Source: an uncultured Candidatus Saccharibacteria bacterium (GTDB lineage Bacteria > Patescibacteriota > Saccharimonadia > Saccharimonadales > Saccharimonadaceae). From it: a DNA stretch of 64,000 bases. Shown one piece after another: positions 48,585 to 59,650 of this stretch. The stretch spans positions 1 through 64,000 of the forward strand of contig CAMPBO010000001.1 of the NCBI GenBank assembly GCA_946638615.1. The letters run 5' to 3'. The position numbers and the translations under genes were made by a program. The notes under the pieces are model-generated. The model did not search any database, was not told the DNA's origin, and was given only the letters and a program-made list of their open reading frames with translations. Numbering within the stretch: position 1 is the stretch's first letter; the number at the start of each line of letters is the position of its first letter.

Positions 48585-49564
48585 AAACGTCTCTTTTTCT
48601 TCCTCATCGTTTCGACAAGTAAATTTTTTAGATATTTAGTTTTACTAATAATTAAATCATGGGCGGGGACATATTCAAGTATTTTTCCGCCAAAGCCAGT
48701 TTTAAAGGTAGTAACTCCAGCATAGCGATGGTTGGGTTGTCCAGCTGGTGCAATTCCCCAAAGGTTAAATCTAGAGTAACCTTCTTCTTTCAAGTCCTTA
48801 ATTGCTTGCCAAAGTAAAGCATAAGCTCCTGGTAATTTATGATTAAGTAGAGTTGAAGCAGCTTCGTAATAATCTCCTTCTAATCCATTTTTTATAATTA
48901 GACCATAAGCAATCGGTTTTTTGTCTTCGGTTTCAGAGATATAAATAGTAGCTTTATCAAGAAACGCTTCGCGTTCAGCGAGTAGAGTTTTTAAATCTGG
49001 CGGAATAAACCCCTGTCGCTCTGCGGTTTCGACTTGGATTTTGTGAAATTCTCTAAAAGCCTCTATGGAATTAGTTTTTGTTACTTTTATTCCGAGCTTA
49101 CCCGCTCGACGGATATCGTAACGAGTTTGTCGACGCATTTCAGCTAGCAATTCTTCTTCGGATTTGGTTAGATCAATCATTACTGTATGCTCGGCCGCTA
49201 GGTGCATAGGTGATTTTTTTAGTCCATATTTTTCAAGGAGATTGATATTTTGCTTACTTGCCTCTAATTGAGGTCGAACCCTTACAAATACACACTTCTC
49301 TCTTACGGCTACTAAATGAATCTTTTTAAACACTTCGTCCACTAGCTGTTTATTTTGCCAATCGATCAATGGTCCACAAGGAATCTCCAAATATCTTCCA
49401 CGCTTAGCATTTTTTACAATCATTTGCGCAAGGCCCTCTTTACCATTTTTACCGTAACTGTCAACGATCACTTTATTGCCGAGTAATTCTTGCATTTTGC
49501 CGTAGTCTGGCGATTGTAAGAAATTTGCTTCCGGAAATTTTTTTGTTATTTCTTGCCAATCCAT
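48581..49564 (-). CDS. FemAB-family peptidoglycan bridge aminoacyltransferase (copy 2)
   Basis: NFLQSPDYGKMQ, RYLEIPCGPLIDWQN, FNLWGIAP; paralogue of the adjacent gene. Confidence 0.85.
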   Translation of the reverse strand: MDWQEITKKFPEANFLQSPDYGKMQELLGNKVIVDSYGKNGKEGLAQMIVKNAKRGRYLEIPCGPLIDWQNKQLVDEVFKKIHLVAVREKCVFVRVRPQLEASKQNINLLEKYGLKKSPMHLAAEHTVMIDLTKSEEELLAEMRRQTRYDIRRAGKLGIKVTKTNSIEAFREFHKIQVETAERQGFIPPDLKTLLAEREAFLDKATIYISETEDKKPIAYGLIIKNGLEGDYYEAASTLLNHKLPGAYALLWQAIKDLKEEGYSRFNLWGIAPAGQPNHRYAGVTTFKTGFGGKILEYVPAHDLIISKTKYLKNLLVETMRKKKRRL

Positions 49565-50685
49565 TATTTTATCTCCAAGTAGTCTTTAATTATATGTCGA
49601 GCCAATTCAAGTTCATTTTTTTTGTAATGGGTCGGAAAATTAATAATTTTTTGGCTCACTTCAACCGCTATTGGGCATTTTTCTTCTGGAAAATGCACTT
49701 TTTTATAATATCTTTCTGGAGAAACTGGACGTTCGTACCAAAAACCATCGAAAAAATAACCCGCTTTTTTTAATTTTTGTAACACTGTATCACGTTCTTT
49801 TACTAAATAAAATTCTCTAATTGGTGCATGATTATTTTTTTGTCTATTTTTAAGTTGGACCAAAGCCATTTTTGCCTGAAAATTACTTAAAGTCTTGTTT
49901 TTATAATCTATTTTGGCGTCAGCAGATTTAACAACCCATTTTAATTTGAGCATTAGCCCCATAAAAAGACTATTTAGTTTTATGTATGACAAAATTCGAT
50001 AAATGTTCCCGATTGTGGGATACATTCGTATTTGGAATTTTTCCCAACTCGAAAGCTGTTTTTGGGGAGTTAAGACGGGTGGAAATTTACTGTCACGAAA
50101 AACTACCGCTCCCCCACTAACAACATCAATTGTTTTTTCTTTCCCAAAAGAAAAAACGGTCAAATCACCAACTTTGCCAGCCTCTTTGCCATTTGTATAT
50201 AATCTTCCAGTACAATGAGCTAAATCTTCGATCAATACAAGCCCGTGTTTCTTGCAAAAATTTTTAATTTCTTGAATATTTACCATATTCCCAAGCGTAT
50301 TTTGTACGATCAAAGCTCGAGTTTTGGGCGTTAAAGCCTTAGTAAGTGTTTCTAACGTAAAATTTAAAGTTTTTTTGTTGATGTCTGCGAAAATTGGTGT
50401 AAATCCTGCTGCCTTAACTCCTTGTACTACAGCATAACAAGTGAAACCATTAATTATTACTTCGCCCTCTTTTATTCCTAAATAGTCTTGTAAATAATAT
50501 TTAAGTCCCGCAGTAATGGCGGACCGGCCATTTATTGTTACTATTACTTGTCCGCCGTTATATTCGTCGTGTAAAAAATTATATAAATTTGTCAAATCTT
50601 GATGTTTGCCGTGGCCTCTCCGCATAAAAACGCGATCTTTTTTGGTAAATCTTGCCGCTGTCCCTAAAAAATAATGTTTTTTCAT
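49564..50685 (-). CDS. DegT/DnrJ/EryC1-family PLP-dependent aminotransferase
   Basis: NGRSAITAGLKYYL, IEDLAHCTG, VFSFGKEKTIDVVSGGA. Confidence 0.82.
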   Translation of the reverse strand: MKKHYFLGTAARFTKKDRVFMRRGHGKHQDLTNLYNFLHDEYNGGQVIVTINGRSAITAGLKYYLQDYLGIKEGEVIINGFTCYAVVQGVKAAGFTPIFADINKKTLNFTLETLTKALTPKTRALIVQNTLGNMVNIQEIKNFCKKHGLVLIEDLAHCTGRLYTNGKEAGKVGDLTVFSFGKEKTIDVVSGGAVVFRDSKFPPVLTPQKQLSSWEKFQIRMYPTIGNIYRILSYIKLNSLFMGLMLKLKWVVKSADAKIDYKNKTLSNFQAKMALVQLKNRQKNNHAPIREFYLVKERDTVLQKLKKAGYFFDGFWYERPVSPERYYKKVHFPEEKCPIAVEVSQKIINFPTHYKKNELELARHIIKDYLEIK

Positions 50686-51362
50686 TGCCGAATCCTTTTT
50701 AATAGATTGGTAATTGCATTAGCGAGTTCATCGGGGTTAGAAATATATGGTGCATGCGTCCAGTTTGCATAGAATTTTAATTCCGCTTGAGGTAATTTTT
50801 CATACATTAATGTAGCTTGTCTGGGAGGAGTGGTAGTATCTTTCTTCCCCCACAGTATAAAGGTTTTAGTTTTAATCTTGCTCCAGTCAAGTGTTTTGTC
50901 AGACTCAAGCATGTTGGCTAAAGTTTTTTTCATATTTTCGGGGGCGCGTGAATAATCCGTTGAGCCAGTAATTTTATGAAAAATCTTATTAATTAGAGAG
51001 ATTTGTTTAAACGGCTTACCAATTTTTGCTACTTTTTCGACGATTTTTTTTCTTAGAGAAGGTTCATATATGCCAGCAGAATCAAGTAAAATTAGGTATT
51101 TCAATTTTTCAGGTTTTTGGGCGCATAAATTTAGCAAAATTCTGCCACCGTTAGAATGTCCTAGAGCGATCGCATTGTCAGGTATGTTTTGATCGGCCCA
51201 TTTTGCATAGTCATCGACTGTGAAGATTTTTTTTGATTCCTCTGTGAGACCAGGCACACGTAGTATTTTTACGCTGATCCCATTTTTTCTCAATATTTCT
51301 AAGGTTTTTCTCCAGGGTTCTATCGTGTAAGTCCAACCATGTATAATATATAAATCCGCCAT
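50682..51362 (-). CDS. Alpha/beta hydrolase
   Basis: DLYIIHGWT, ALGHSNGGRI, LWGKKDTTTPP, ATG at 51362. Confidence 0.8.
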   Translation of the reverse strand: MADLYIIHGWTYTIEPWRKTLEILRKNGISVKILRVPGLTEESKKIFTVDDYAKWADQNIPDNAIALGHSNGGRILLNLCAQKPEKLKYLILLDSAGIYEPSLRKKIVEKVAKIGKPFKQISLINKIFHKITGSTDYSRAPENMKKTLANMLESDKTLDWSKIKTKTFILWGKKDTTTPPRQATLMYEKLPQAELKFYANWTHAPYISNPDELANAITNLLKRIRQ

Positions 51363-51396
51363 TAATCTACCTCTTTTTCGTATTTTAACATAAGTA

Positions 51397-52668
51397 TCAC
51401 GAATCAAGCCCCCAATTTTTCCGACGATTTACTGCGGCTTTTTCGCGACGACAAAGATTTTTAGCATCAGCAGGATTGGCTAACAGTTTCTCAATAATCC
51501 ATTCAAGATACTGACTACCTTTAAATATTAGAGTCTCTTCACCTCGGATGTGTTTTTCAATATATTCCAAGGCTTTTTTGGGATCAAGAGTTGCTACTGC
51601 CGATATGCCTAACCTTTTTAATTCAGGCGCGGTATATTTTTTGGTTCTTTTTCCAACTAAGATAACTTTCTGCGGATTTACTTCCGCAATTAATTTGGCT
51701 AATTCGGTATGCTCAGTTTGTTCTAAAGAACCTTGATCTACTATATCGCCAATTATGAGCCATTTTCTTTCAGCATGCATTCGTTTTGCCATATCTAAAA
51801 CCGATGTCATCGAAATCATGTGTGCATTATAACTACTATCTATGATACTGGTATTTTTAATTCCTTTGAAATAGGAACTCCTACCAGGTGCCACTTTTAT
51901 ACCTGAAAAATCAGGATTAAATTTTAGCTTCAAATAGCTCATTAAATCGCGAATCACAAACAAATTAAAGGCAATATCTCGTGGCTCTGGATGATTAAAA
52001 TGAAAAGTCGTATCACCATAGGTAAAATCGGTCGAATCTGGATAGACAACATACTTTTTGAGTTCAGATTTTTTGATTGGAATAACTTTAGCTTTGATTT
52101 TTGCAGTTGCCTCTACCATTAATTTTGATTCAGCATCAATATATACGCGTTTTGTTGTGTTTTGTGGTAGATTTGCGAATTCCGCCGTAATCGCTTCACT
52201 CAGATTTTTATAATTGCCGTTTTCGACTTCTTTTTCAAACTGAGCCGCATGCGACAGACCAATCGATACCCAAATTGTCACTTCAGGTTTAAGCCATTTA
52301 GCCAAGAATTCTGTTTCATGAGGTCTTTCTCCATCGATTTCTACTATATAAAATTCTTCTTTGTGTCGATAAAATAGTCCCCTAAATGGTGCAGCTATAA
52401 TTAACCACGCCCATTTTAATTTTGAACCATGAATACCTTTAAGTCCAAGCATATCGAAAGGTATGCCAAAAGCCGAATTAGCATCATGCGAATAATGCGC
52501 TCTCTTTCCTATCTCGTGCTCTAGCATCGCCATCATAGTGGTTTTGCCAGCAGAACCAGTAATTGCAATAACACGAGGGCTCCACTTTTTAAAAGCGCGA
52601 TTTGCAAAATAACGAAAATAATTTGCCACCTTAAAATAAAAACGCTTTTTTAGTCTAGCGAAACTCAT
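51397..52668 (-). CDS. Mur ligase family protein (MurF-like)
   Basis: VIAITGSAGKTTMMAMLEHEI ATP motif; IIDSSYNAHMISMTSVLDMAK; central and C-terminal Mur ligase layout. Confidence 0.8.
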   Translation of the reverse strand: MSFARLKKRFYFKVANYFRYFANRAFKKWSPRVIAITGSAGKTTMMAMLEHEIGKRAHYSHDANSAFGIPFDMLGLKGIHGSKLKWAWLIIAAPFRGLFYRHKEEFYIVEIDGERPHETEFLAKWLKPEVTIWVSIGLSHAAQFEKEVENGNYKNLSEAITAEFANLPQNTTKRVYIDAESKLMVEATAKIKAKVIPIKKSELKKYVVYPDSTDFTYGDTTFHFNHPEPRDIAFNLFVIRDLMSYLKLKFNPDFSGIKVAPGRSSYFKGIKNTSIIDSSYNAHMISMTSVLDMAKRMHAERKWLIIGDIVDQGSLEQTEHTELAKLIAEVNPQKVILVGKRTKKYTAPELKRLGISAVATLDPKKALEYIEKHIRGEETLIFKGSQYLEWIIEKLLANPADAKNLCRREKAAVNRRKNWGLDS

Positions 52669-52718
52669 AAGAATATTATATCAGAAAACCCCAGAATTGG
52701 GGGATTTTGTTACCTCAA

Positions 52719-52746
52719 AAAAGCCGAGTCTCTAGACTCGGCTTTT
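52719..52746 (-). terminator. Intrinsic terminator downstream of rpsJ
   Basis: AAAAGCCGAGTC-TCTA-GACTCGGCTTTT. Confidence 0.8.
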
Positions 52747-52778
52747 AGCGCTCAGATTAAAGAGTCTTTTTATTTAAG

Positions 52779-53105
52779 TTACATCTTAATTTCAGCGTCG
52801 ACGCCAGCTGGGAGTGAAAGATTTTGCAAACTTTCAATCGTTTTTGGTGTAGCGTTTGAAATATCAATGAGGCGCTTGTGTACTTTCATCTCGAAAGCTT
52901 CGCCACCAGTCTTATAAACGTGTGGGGATTTTACGACGGTGAAAGTTGAACGTTTAGTTGGCAAAGGGATTGGCCCCGATACGCTTGCTCCAGTGCGAAT
53001 TGCGGTGTCTACAATTTGTTTCGCGCTTTGATCAATCACGCGATGATCATAAGCTTTTAATCGGATGCGGATTTTAAGTCCTTCATCTTTTTTGGCTTCT
53101 GCCAT
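52779..53105 (-). CDS. rpsJ: 30S ribosomal protein S10
   Basis: [37 protein letters not shown]. Confidence 0.95.
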   Translation of the reverse strand: MAEAKKDEGLKIRIRLKAYDHRVIDQSAKQIVDTAIRTGASVSGPIPLPTKRSTFTVVKSPHVYKTGGEAFEMKVHKRLIDISNATPKTIESLQNLSLPAGVDAEIKM

Positions 53106-53242
53106 GTTTTCCTTTCTTGCTCGATAACCTCGAAAGAATGGAGTTGTTCGAGCTTGATATTAATTAATATATAACTTAATTATAACACATTATTGGTAAT
53201 TTGAAAATACTAATTTTTGAAACGCATAAAAATATTCATATA

Positions 53243-53311
53243 AAAATACAGCATCCCAGGTTCTTAAAGAAACTATAATTTTCTAAGAAAACCAGATGAA
53301 TGCTGTATTTT
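53243..53311 (-). other. Long intergenic hairpin between tuf and rpsJ
   Basis: AAAATACAGCAT (53243-53254) pairs with ATGCTGTATTTT (53300-53311); inner GGTT..CTTA/TAAG..AACC. Confidence 0.65.
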
Positions 53312-53350
53312 ATATTCTAGTGTAATTTATCGTTAAAAACGAAATCTAAA

Positions 53351-54535
53351 TTACTTAATAACCTTGGTGATAACACCAGAGCCAACGGTCTTGCCACCTT
53401 CACGGATGGCGAAACGATCCTGGTCGTTCATAGCCACAGGAGCTAAGAGTTTAACCTTGAAGGTTACCTGATCGCCAGGCATGACGATTTCTTTATCAGC
53501 TGGAAGTTCAACTTCACCAGTAACATCCGTAGTACGGAAGTAGAACTGTGGTTTGTAGCCCTTTGAAAATGGAGTGTGGCGACCGCCTTCCTCTTTCTTA
53601 AGGATATAAACCTGAGCTTCAAATTCGGTATGTGGAGTGATAGAACCTGGTTTGGCAATAACCTGACCACGCTCAATCTGATCGCGCTCAATACCGCGAA
53701 GAAGAAGACCTGCGTTATCGCCAGCTTGACCCTGATCGAGAGTCTTATGGAAAGCTTCAATACCAGTAACAACCGACTTCTGGGTGTCACGAAGACCAAC
53801 GATTTCAACTTCGTCGTTAAGTTTTACGATACCCTGTTCAATACGACCAGTAGCAACGGTACCACGACCCTTAATTGAGAAAACGTCCTCAATTGGCATC
53901 AAGAATGGCTTGTCAAGATCGTGCTCAGGGATGTCAAAATATTCATCCATAGCGTGGACGAGTTCCATGATAGCATCTTCAGCTTCTTTGTCACCTTCGA
54001 GAGCCTTAGTAGCAGAACCCTTGATGATTGGAGCATTGTCGCCATCGAAACCGTACTTGTTGAGAAGATCACGAACATCCATCTCAACGAGCTCAACGAG
54101 CTCTGGATCAGCGAGGTCCATCTTGTTGAGGAAGACGATGATCTTTGGTACGTTCACCTGGTGAGCGAGAAGTACGTGCTCACGAGTCTGTGGGAGTGGA
54201 CCATCGTTCGCAGCAACTACGAGGATAGCACCATCAACCTGTGCAGCACCAGTAATCATGTTCTTAATGTAATCTGCGTGGCCTGGCATATCTACGTGTG
54301 CGTAGTGGCGCTTCTCAGATTCGTACTCCTGGTGAGAAGTAGCGATGGTAATACCACGAGCTTTTTCCTCTGGAGCATTATCGATTTGATCATAAGCAAC
54401 TGCCTTGTTGACATCCGAAGGAAGTCTTTTTGCAAGCACGTTAGTGATTGCAGCAGTCAAAGTAGTTTTACCATGGTCGACGTGACCCATGGTACCCACA
54501 TTAATGTGTGGCTTGGAACGGTCAAAATTTGCCAT
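53351..54535 (-). CDS. tuf: Elongation factor Tu
   Basis: [44 protein letters not shown]. Confidence 0.97.
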   Translation of the reverse strand: MANFDRSKPHINVGTMGHVDHGKTTLTAAITNVLAKRLPSDVNKAVAYDQIDNAPEEKARGITIATSHQEYESEKRHYAHVDMPGHADYIKNMITGAAQVDGAILVVAANDGPLPQTREHVLLAHQVNVPKIIVFLNKMDLADPELVELVEMDVRDLLNKYGFDGDNAPIIKGSATKALEGDKEAEDAIMELVHAMDEYFDIPEHDLDKPFLMPIEDVFSIKGRGTVATGRIEQGIVKLNDEVEIVGLRDTQKSVVTGIEAFHKTLDQGQAGDNAGLLLRGIERDQIERGQVIAKPGSITPHTEFEAQVYILKKEEGGRHTPFSKGYKPQFYFRTTDVTGEVELPADKEIVMPGDQVTFKVKLLAPVAMNDQDRFAIREGGKTVGSGVITKVIK

Positions 54536-54736
54536 TCATTCTCCTTATTATTTATTAATGTTTGGAGCGCTAATAAAAACCAGCTCCAAAACTCTACCCT
54601 ACTATTTTAGACTATTTTTGTAGAATTGTAAAGGCTAAAATCTGTCAAAGGTATTTAATTATTGACAAAAAATTCAAAAAATGATATACTAAAAATGACA
54701 GTGCTACTTTTTATTATTATAAAGGGGGAAAATAAA

Positions 54737-55342
54737 ATGGCAGAGAACCTTACGATTCAGAGGACAACAGCGATAAATGACGTCGCTTCTGTGGCGTCGC
54801 CTTCTGGTGAAATCAATAAGCAATATCCTGGTGGGAAAATTTCACTCAATGGTCATTACGAGGTGAATTTTAAGGGGACAATAACACCTGTACACGGACG
54901 TCCTTATGGTGGAGAAGTTTGCCTTCTCATACCAAGAGAGACACTTTCTTGGCCATTCAAGGATTTTTTCTCTATGCCTTCTACGGATGAAAAAATAAGA
55001 GAAGTGATAGGGATATCCATGTATGAAAGAATTGTTAAGCTGGTTTTTGGTGGAGAAGCATTCTCGAAAAAATATGGATTCTTCCCATGTACGTTCTGCT
55101 ACAAAAAAGGAACTCTTATATTGGATTCACGGAACGTTAACGAACCCACAACGCTAGGCTTTTATTCTTCGACTAGCGTCAGCTCTTTTGCTGGAATGCA
55201 TCAACTTAATTCCTGCAAGATCAGGGCTGATGGGCGCAATGAATGCCATTGCGTATTAATACCGTATTCATTATTGGGGGCACTATTTAATTGCTCCAAT
55301 AGTAGAATACGGGAGCTTATTTACTCTAAAACCCCCCGATAA
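54737..55342 (+). CDS. Orphan hypothetical protein
   Basis: ORF with RBS AAAGGGGGAAAATAAA-ATG and downstream terminator. Confidence 0.6.
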   Translation: MAENLTIQRTTAINDVASVASPSGEINKQYPGGKISLNGHYEVNFKGTITPVHGRPYGGEVCLLIPRETLSWPFKDFFSMPSTDEKIREVIGISMYERIVKLVFGGEAFSKKYGFFPCTFCYKKGTLILDSRNVNEPTTLGFYSSTSVSSFAGMHQLNSCKIRADGRNECHCVLIPYSLLGALFNCSNSRIRELIYSKTPR

Positions 55343-55360
55343 TCGGGGGGTTTAGTTTTT
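55329..55360 (+). terminator. Intrinsic terminator of the orphan gene
   Basis: AACCCCCCGATAATCGGGGGGTTTAGTTTTT. Confidence 0.85.
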
Positions 55361-55363
55361 TGG

Positions 55364-57463
55364 TTATTTATTATTTCGTTTTTCAATGATTTCCATCGCT
55401 ACATTAGGTGGAACTTCCTCATAGGCGTAAAGTTCCATTGAGGAAGCTGCACGTCCCTGAGTCATACCGCGAAGGTCGCCTGTGTAACCAAATAGATTAG
55501 CAAGTGGGCAGAAGGCCTTAATGAGTTTAGCGCCACCATTTAAATCTTCCATTTCGTCAATACGTCCACGACGAGAATTGATATCACCAATTACATCACC
55601 CATGAAATCTTCTGGAGTGGTGATTTCGAGTTTCATTACAGGCTCAAGTAATACTGGGTTTGCTTTCTTGATACCTTCACGGGTTGCGAGCGCACCAGCA
55701 AGTGTAAAGGCAAGTTCAGAAGAGTCTACGTCGTGATAGGAACCATCATAAAGTGTTGCCTTGATATCTACAACTGGATAGCCAGCAATTACGCCACCAG
55801 CAAGAGTATCTTCAATACCTTTTTGTACTGGCTTACGATATTCCTGAGGGACTACACCGCCTTTGATTTGATCGATAAATTCAAAGCCCTTCCCTGGTTC
55901 GTTTGGCTCAAACTTAATCCAGACGTCACCATACTGACCACGACCACCAGACTGCTTAATGTGCTTACCTTGAGCTTCAGCAGTACCACGGATGGTTTCA
56001 CGATAAGCTACCTGAGGAGCGCCAGTGTTGGCTTCTACGCCATGTTCGCGTTTCAAACGATCGATGATGATTTCAAGATGTAACTCACCCATACCAGAGA
56101 TGATGGTTTGGCCAGTTTCTTCATCAGTATGCACACGGAAAGTTGGATCTTCTTCTGCTAGTTTTGAGAGACCGATACCCATTTTTTCCTGATCAGCTTT
56201 AGTTTTTGGCTCTACAGCGATCGATACTGGGGGATCTGGAAAATCAATTGATTCCAAAAGAATTGGATGCGCTGGTGAGCAGATTGTAGTACCAGTGGTA
56301 CAGTTCTTTAGTCCTACTACAGCGGCGATATCTCCTGCTCTAATCTCTGAGATTTCATTACGATCATTTGCAAACATTCGTACAAGTCGCCCAATTCTTT
56401 CTTTGTCGCCAGTTGATGCATTAAGTACTGTGTCGCCCGATTTTAGAGTTCCTGCATAGACGCGAATAAAAATCAATTTCCCTACAAATGGATCAGTTGC
56501 GATTTTGAATGCTAAAGCCGTAAGGGGTTCTGAATTCTCGGCTTTACGAATAATTTGATCACCAGTTTTTGGATCGGTACCAACGGTTTGGCCTTGGTCA
56601 CGATCAAGTGGTGATGGAAGATAATCGGTCATTAAGTCCAAAACTTTCTCAACGATTACACCTCGGCCATCTCCGCCAGTTACAAGGAAGAAATCGCCAT
56701 CAAGCACACGTTTTCTAAGAGCTGCCTTGAGCTCGATTTCAGTAATTGCTTCTTCGCCTTGTGAGAAATACTTTTCCATCAAAGCTTCATCAGCCTGAAC
56801 AGCTTCTTCGATTAACATCGAACGAGCATTTTTGGCTTTTTCAAGCATATCGGCTGGAATTTCACCTACGGTTAATTCATGGTCGGTATAATCCTTGTAA
56901 GTGTAAGCTTTCATGTCGATTAGATCGACCACCCCGCAAATATCTTTTTCAAAACCAATAGGAAGATGGACTGCGACTGCATTTTTTGATAAGCGTTTAT
57001 GGATTGAATCTAGAGATTTATAAAAATCGCCACCAATTTGATTAATTTTATTTACAAAACAAATACGTGGAATACCATATTTGGTCGCTTGACGCCATAC
57101 AGTTTCTGATTGTGCTTCAACACCCATTTTACCGTCGAATACTACTACGGCGCCATCAAGCACACGTAGAGATCGCTCCACCTCAGCGGTGAAGTCAATG
57201 TGGCCTGGAGTGTCGATGATGTTTATTTGGTGGTTCTTCCAATAAACTGTTACTGCAGCAGACGTAATTGTGATACCGCGTTCCTTCTCCTGTTCCATCC
57301 AGTCAGTTTCAGCGCCACCTGTACCGCCTTTTACAAGGTCAATTTTATGTTTTAGACCAGTACGATAAAGAATCGCTTCTGAGGTCGTTGTTTTGCCAGC
57401 ATCAATATGGGCGATAATCCCGATATTTCGAAGCTTAGTTAAATCCTTAATTTCAGTAGCCAT
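55364..57463 (-). CDS. fusA: Elongation factor G
   Basis: [55 protein letters not shown]. Confidence 0.97.
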   Translation of the reverse strand: MATEIKDLTKLRNIGIIAHIDAGKTTTSEAILYRTGLKHKIDLVKGGTGGAETDWMEQEKERGITITSAAVTVYWKNHQINIIDTPGHIDFTAEVERSLRVLDGAVVVFDGKMGVEAQSETVWRQATKYGIPRICFVNKINQIGGDFYKSLDSIHKRLSKNAVAVHLPIGFEKDICGVVDLIDMKAYTYKDYTDHELTVGEIPADMLEKAKNARSMLIEEAVQADEALMEKYFSQGEEAITEIELKAALRKRVLDGDFFLVTGGDGRGVIVEKVLDLMTDYLPSPLDRDQGQTVGTDPKTGDQIIRKAENSEPLTALAFKIATDPFVGKLIFIRVYAGTLKSGDTVLNASTGDKERIGRLVRMFANDRNEISEIRAGDIAAVVGLKNCTTGTTICSPAHPILLESIDFPDPPVSIAVEPKTKADQEKMGIGLSKLAEEDPTFRVHTDEETGQTIISGMGELHLEIIIDRLKREHGVEANTGAPQVAYRETIRGTAEAQGKHIKQSGGRGQYGDVWIKFEPNEPGKGFEFIDQIKGGVVPQEYRKPVQKGIEDTLAGGVIAGYPVVDIKATLYDGSYHDVDSSELAFTLAGALATREGIKKANPVLLEPVMKLEITTPEDFMGDVIGDINSRRGRIDEMEDLNGGAKLIKAFCPLANLFGYTGDLRGMTQGRAASSMELYAYEEVPPNVAMEIIEKRNNK

Positions 57464-57638
57464 ACGCTCCTTTTATTTATTATTATTTTCTGCTCCAAAG
57501 AGTTCCACACTCAAAAACAAGACAGATTTTTAGTAATTATATCACATTTCTTATTTTTTTAAAAAATATCACAAATATGATACAATCAAATAGCAAAGTT
57601 CTTGGCTTTGCTATTTATTTTTTAGGAGGGTGTACTTT

Positions 57639-58184
57639 ATGAGAACGACAGTAGAAAAAGTGTATGTTGAAACCATTGATGATGATGGCAGGATCGGTTT
57701 AGCATCGTATCCAATTCGGACAGAAGAAGGAAGATTGATGATAAATCGTCTGAAAAGATTACTAAAAATCGACATTCAACAAGTCAATGGACCATGGCGG
57801 GATCCTCATGGTAACGAAAGCGACAGCGCGCACATAGTTTTTTTAGATGAGCCTCATTATATAGGCTTAGTCTGGAAAAGACCATGTCAACTATTGGATG
57901 AGATTATCCAGGCTCGAATTGATTTGCAAAACGAATTGTTTCGCTTGGAAGGAGAAAGTGATCTAACTAGCGCTAATTCTGAGGCCGTAGCGTTGTGCAA
58001 TTTGCCGAATGTCGAAGTATCAAAAATGATTTTACAGGAGCTTGAGCTTTATAAAAAAATCAGAAGTAGAATTCGGACACTTGATAACACAAAAGACGAA
58101 CAACGAAAGCTCAAAATTTGCGAATCTGAAACTGAAAATGTTGCAGGACGAGTTGGAGTTATTCCCGCACCATACACTTGGTGA
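57639..58184 (+). CDS. Orphan hypothetical protein
   Basis: RBS TTAGGAGGG then ATG at 57639 (ORF track used the upstream GTG); terminator downstream. Confidence 0.6.
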   Translation: MRTTVEKVYVETIDDDGRIGLASYPIRTEEGRLMINRLKRLLKIDIQQVNGPWRDPHGNESDSAHIVFLDEPHYIGLVWKRPCQLLDEIIQARIDLQNELFRLEGESDLTSANSEAVALCNLPNVEVSKMILQELELYKKIRSRIRTLDNTKDEQRKLKICESETENVAGRVGVIPAPYTW

Positions 58185-58199
58185 TTAAATGTCGTTTAG

Positions 58200-58221
58200 C
58201 CCCCCTCTTTTAAGAGGGGGG
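58200..58221 (+). terminator. Intrinsic terminator
   Basis: CCCCCCTCTTTTAAGAGGGGGG then TATTTTG. Confidence 0.75.
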
Positions 58222-58234
58222 TATTTTGTGTCAG

Positions 58235-59650
58235 TTATTTTACCAACTTATTTCTTAAGATTTGTTGTACCGTAGACGGATTGGCTTTACCATGAGATTC
58301 TTTCATGACTTGACCCACTAAAAAGCCAATAACTTTTTCTTCTCCAGCTCGAAAATCAGCCTGCGCTTTGGCTGTTGCTGGCTTAGCAAGCACTATGTCC
58401 ACAATCGCCTCAAGTGCACTAAGGTCATTTTCTTGGATAACCCCAAGTTCTTTTGCAATATTGCGGGCTCCGCGACCTTTCATTTGGGGATCGAATAGTT
58501 TTAAAAATACTTCTTTTGTGGCAGTAGATGATAATTCTTTTTCAGCGTTCATTTTGGCGAGCTCTTTCAGCTCTTCCCCACTAGGCAAGTCGTTTAAATA
58601 TTCTGCCGATTTTTCTTCTGCCAGTAGCACAGATGCAAACAAATTAGACAAAAATTTTGCATTATCTTGTCCCACTTCATTTAATTTTTCCATTAATTCT
58701 GGATAATCAAGCAAAACTTCAAGCGTATCTTTAATAATTGTCTTATCAAACATATCACGATAGTTAGACGGCATTAAGGGTAACTTAGCAGTCTCAGCTT
58801 CGATGAATTCAACAGATAAATTGATTGGAGGTAAATCAGGCTCTGGCATATAACGATAATCTTTGGCTTCTTCTTTGGAGCGTTGTCCAGTAGTCTTACC
58901 AGTCGCATCGTTCCAACCACGAGTCTCCTGGACCACCTTTTCTCCGGCCTCAAGAAGCTTGGTCTGTCTAGCGATTTCATATTCTACTGCTCGTTCTACA
59001 GATCGGAACGAATTTAGGTTTTTGATTTCCGCCCTGGTTCCGAGCTGATCGGATCCTTCTGGTGCTACTGAAACATTTATATCAAAACGCATGTTACCAT
59101 TATATAAATCACCATAAGTTACTTTAGCGTAGCGCATCAGACGCCAAAGCTCTTTACAATAGTCATGGGCATCTTTAGCTGAGTGAATATCTGGCATTGA
59201 AACAATTTCGATTAAAGGTGTGTCTACTCTATTTAAGTCAACCAATGAATAAGTATCAAAATGAGTAAGCTTGCCAGCGTCTCCTTCAAGATGGGCATGT
59301 TCAATTCGAATTCGTGTTCCTGAAGGCAATTCTACGTATCCTGCCCCAATAATAGGTTGATAAAACTGAGTAATCTGATAGCCTTTTGGTGAATCTGGAT
59401 AAAAATAATGTTTGCGGTCGAACCTTGATTTAGGATTGATTTCACAATTCATTGCTTTGCCTGCCCGAATTGCAAATTTGACAGCTTCACCATTTAGTCG
59501 TGGTAGCATACCAGGCAAGGCATAATCAACTGGTGACACACAAGAATTTGGCTCTTTTCCTCTTGCATCATTATCTACTTCAGAGAACAATTTAGTTTTT
59601 GTCGATAATTGTACGTGGCACTCAATGCCGATGGTCGGAATATATTTCAT
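58235..59650 (-). CDS. gatB: Asp-tRNA(Asn)/Glu-tRNA(Gln) amidotransferase subunit B
   Basis: PTIGIECHVQLSTKTKLF, SCVSPVDYALPGMLPRLN, RKHYFYPDSPKGYQITQ. Confidence 0.95.
   Translation of the reverse strand: MKYIPTIGIECHVQLSTKTKLFSEVDNDARGKEPNSCVSPVDYALPGMLPRLNGEAVKFAIRAGKAMNCEINPKSRFDRKHYFYPDSPKGYQITQFYQPIIGAGYVELPSGTRIRIEHAHLEGDAGKLTHFDTYSLVDLNRVDTPLIEIVSMPDIHSAKDAHDYCKELWRLMRYAKVTYGDLYNGNMRFDINVSVAPEGSDQLGTRAEIKNLNSFRSVERAVEYEIARQTKLLEAGEKVVQETRGWNDATGKTTGQRSKEEAKDYRYMPEPDLPPINLSVEFIEAETAKLPLMPSNYRDMFDKTIIKDTLEVLLDYPELMEKLNEVGQDNAKFLSNLFASVLLAEEKSAEYLNDLPSGEELKELAKMNAEKELSSTATKEVFLKLFDPQMKGRGARNIAKELGVIQENDLSALEAIVDIVLAKPATAKAQADFRAGEEKVIGFLVGQVMKESHGKANPSTVQQILRNKLVK

Noticed and set aside
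53921-54610. 229-aa ORF antisense to tuf
   Set aside because: Fully antisense to a highly conserved gene; open frame explained by codon bias of tuf.
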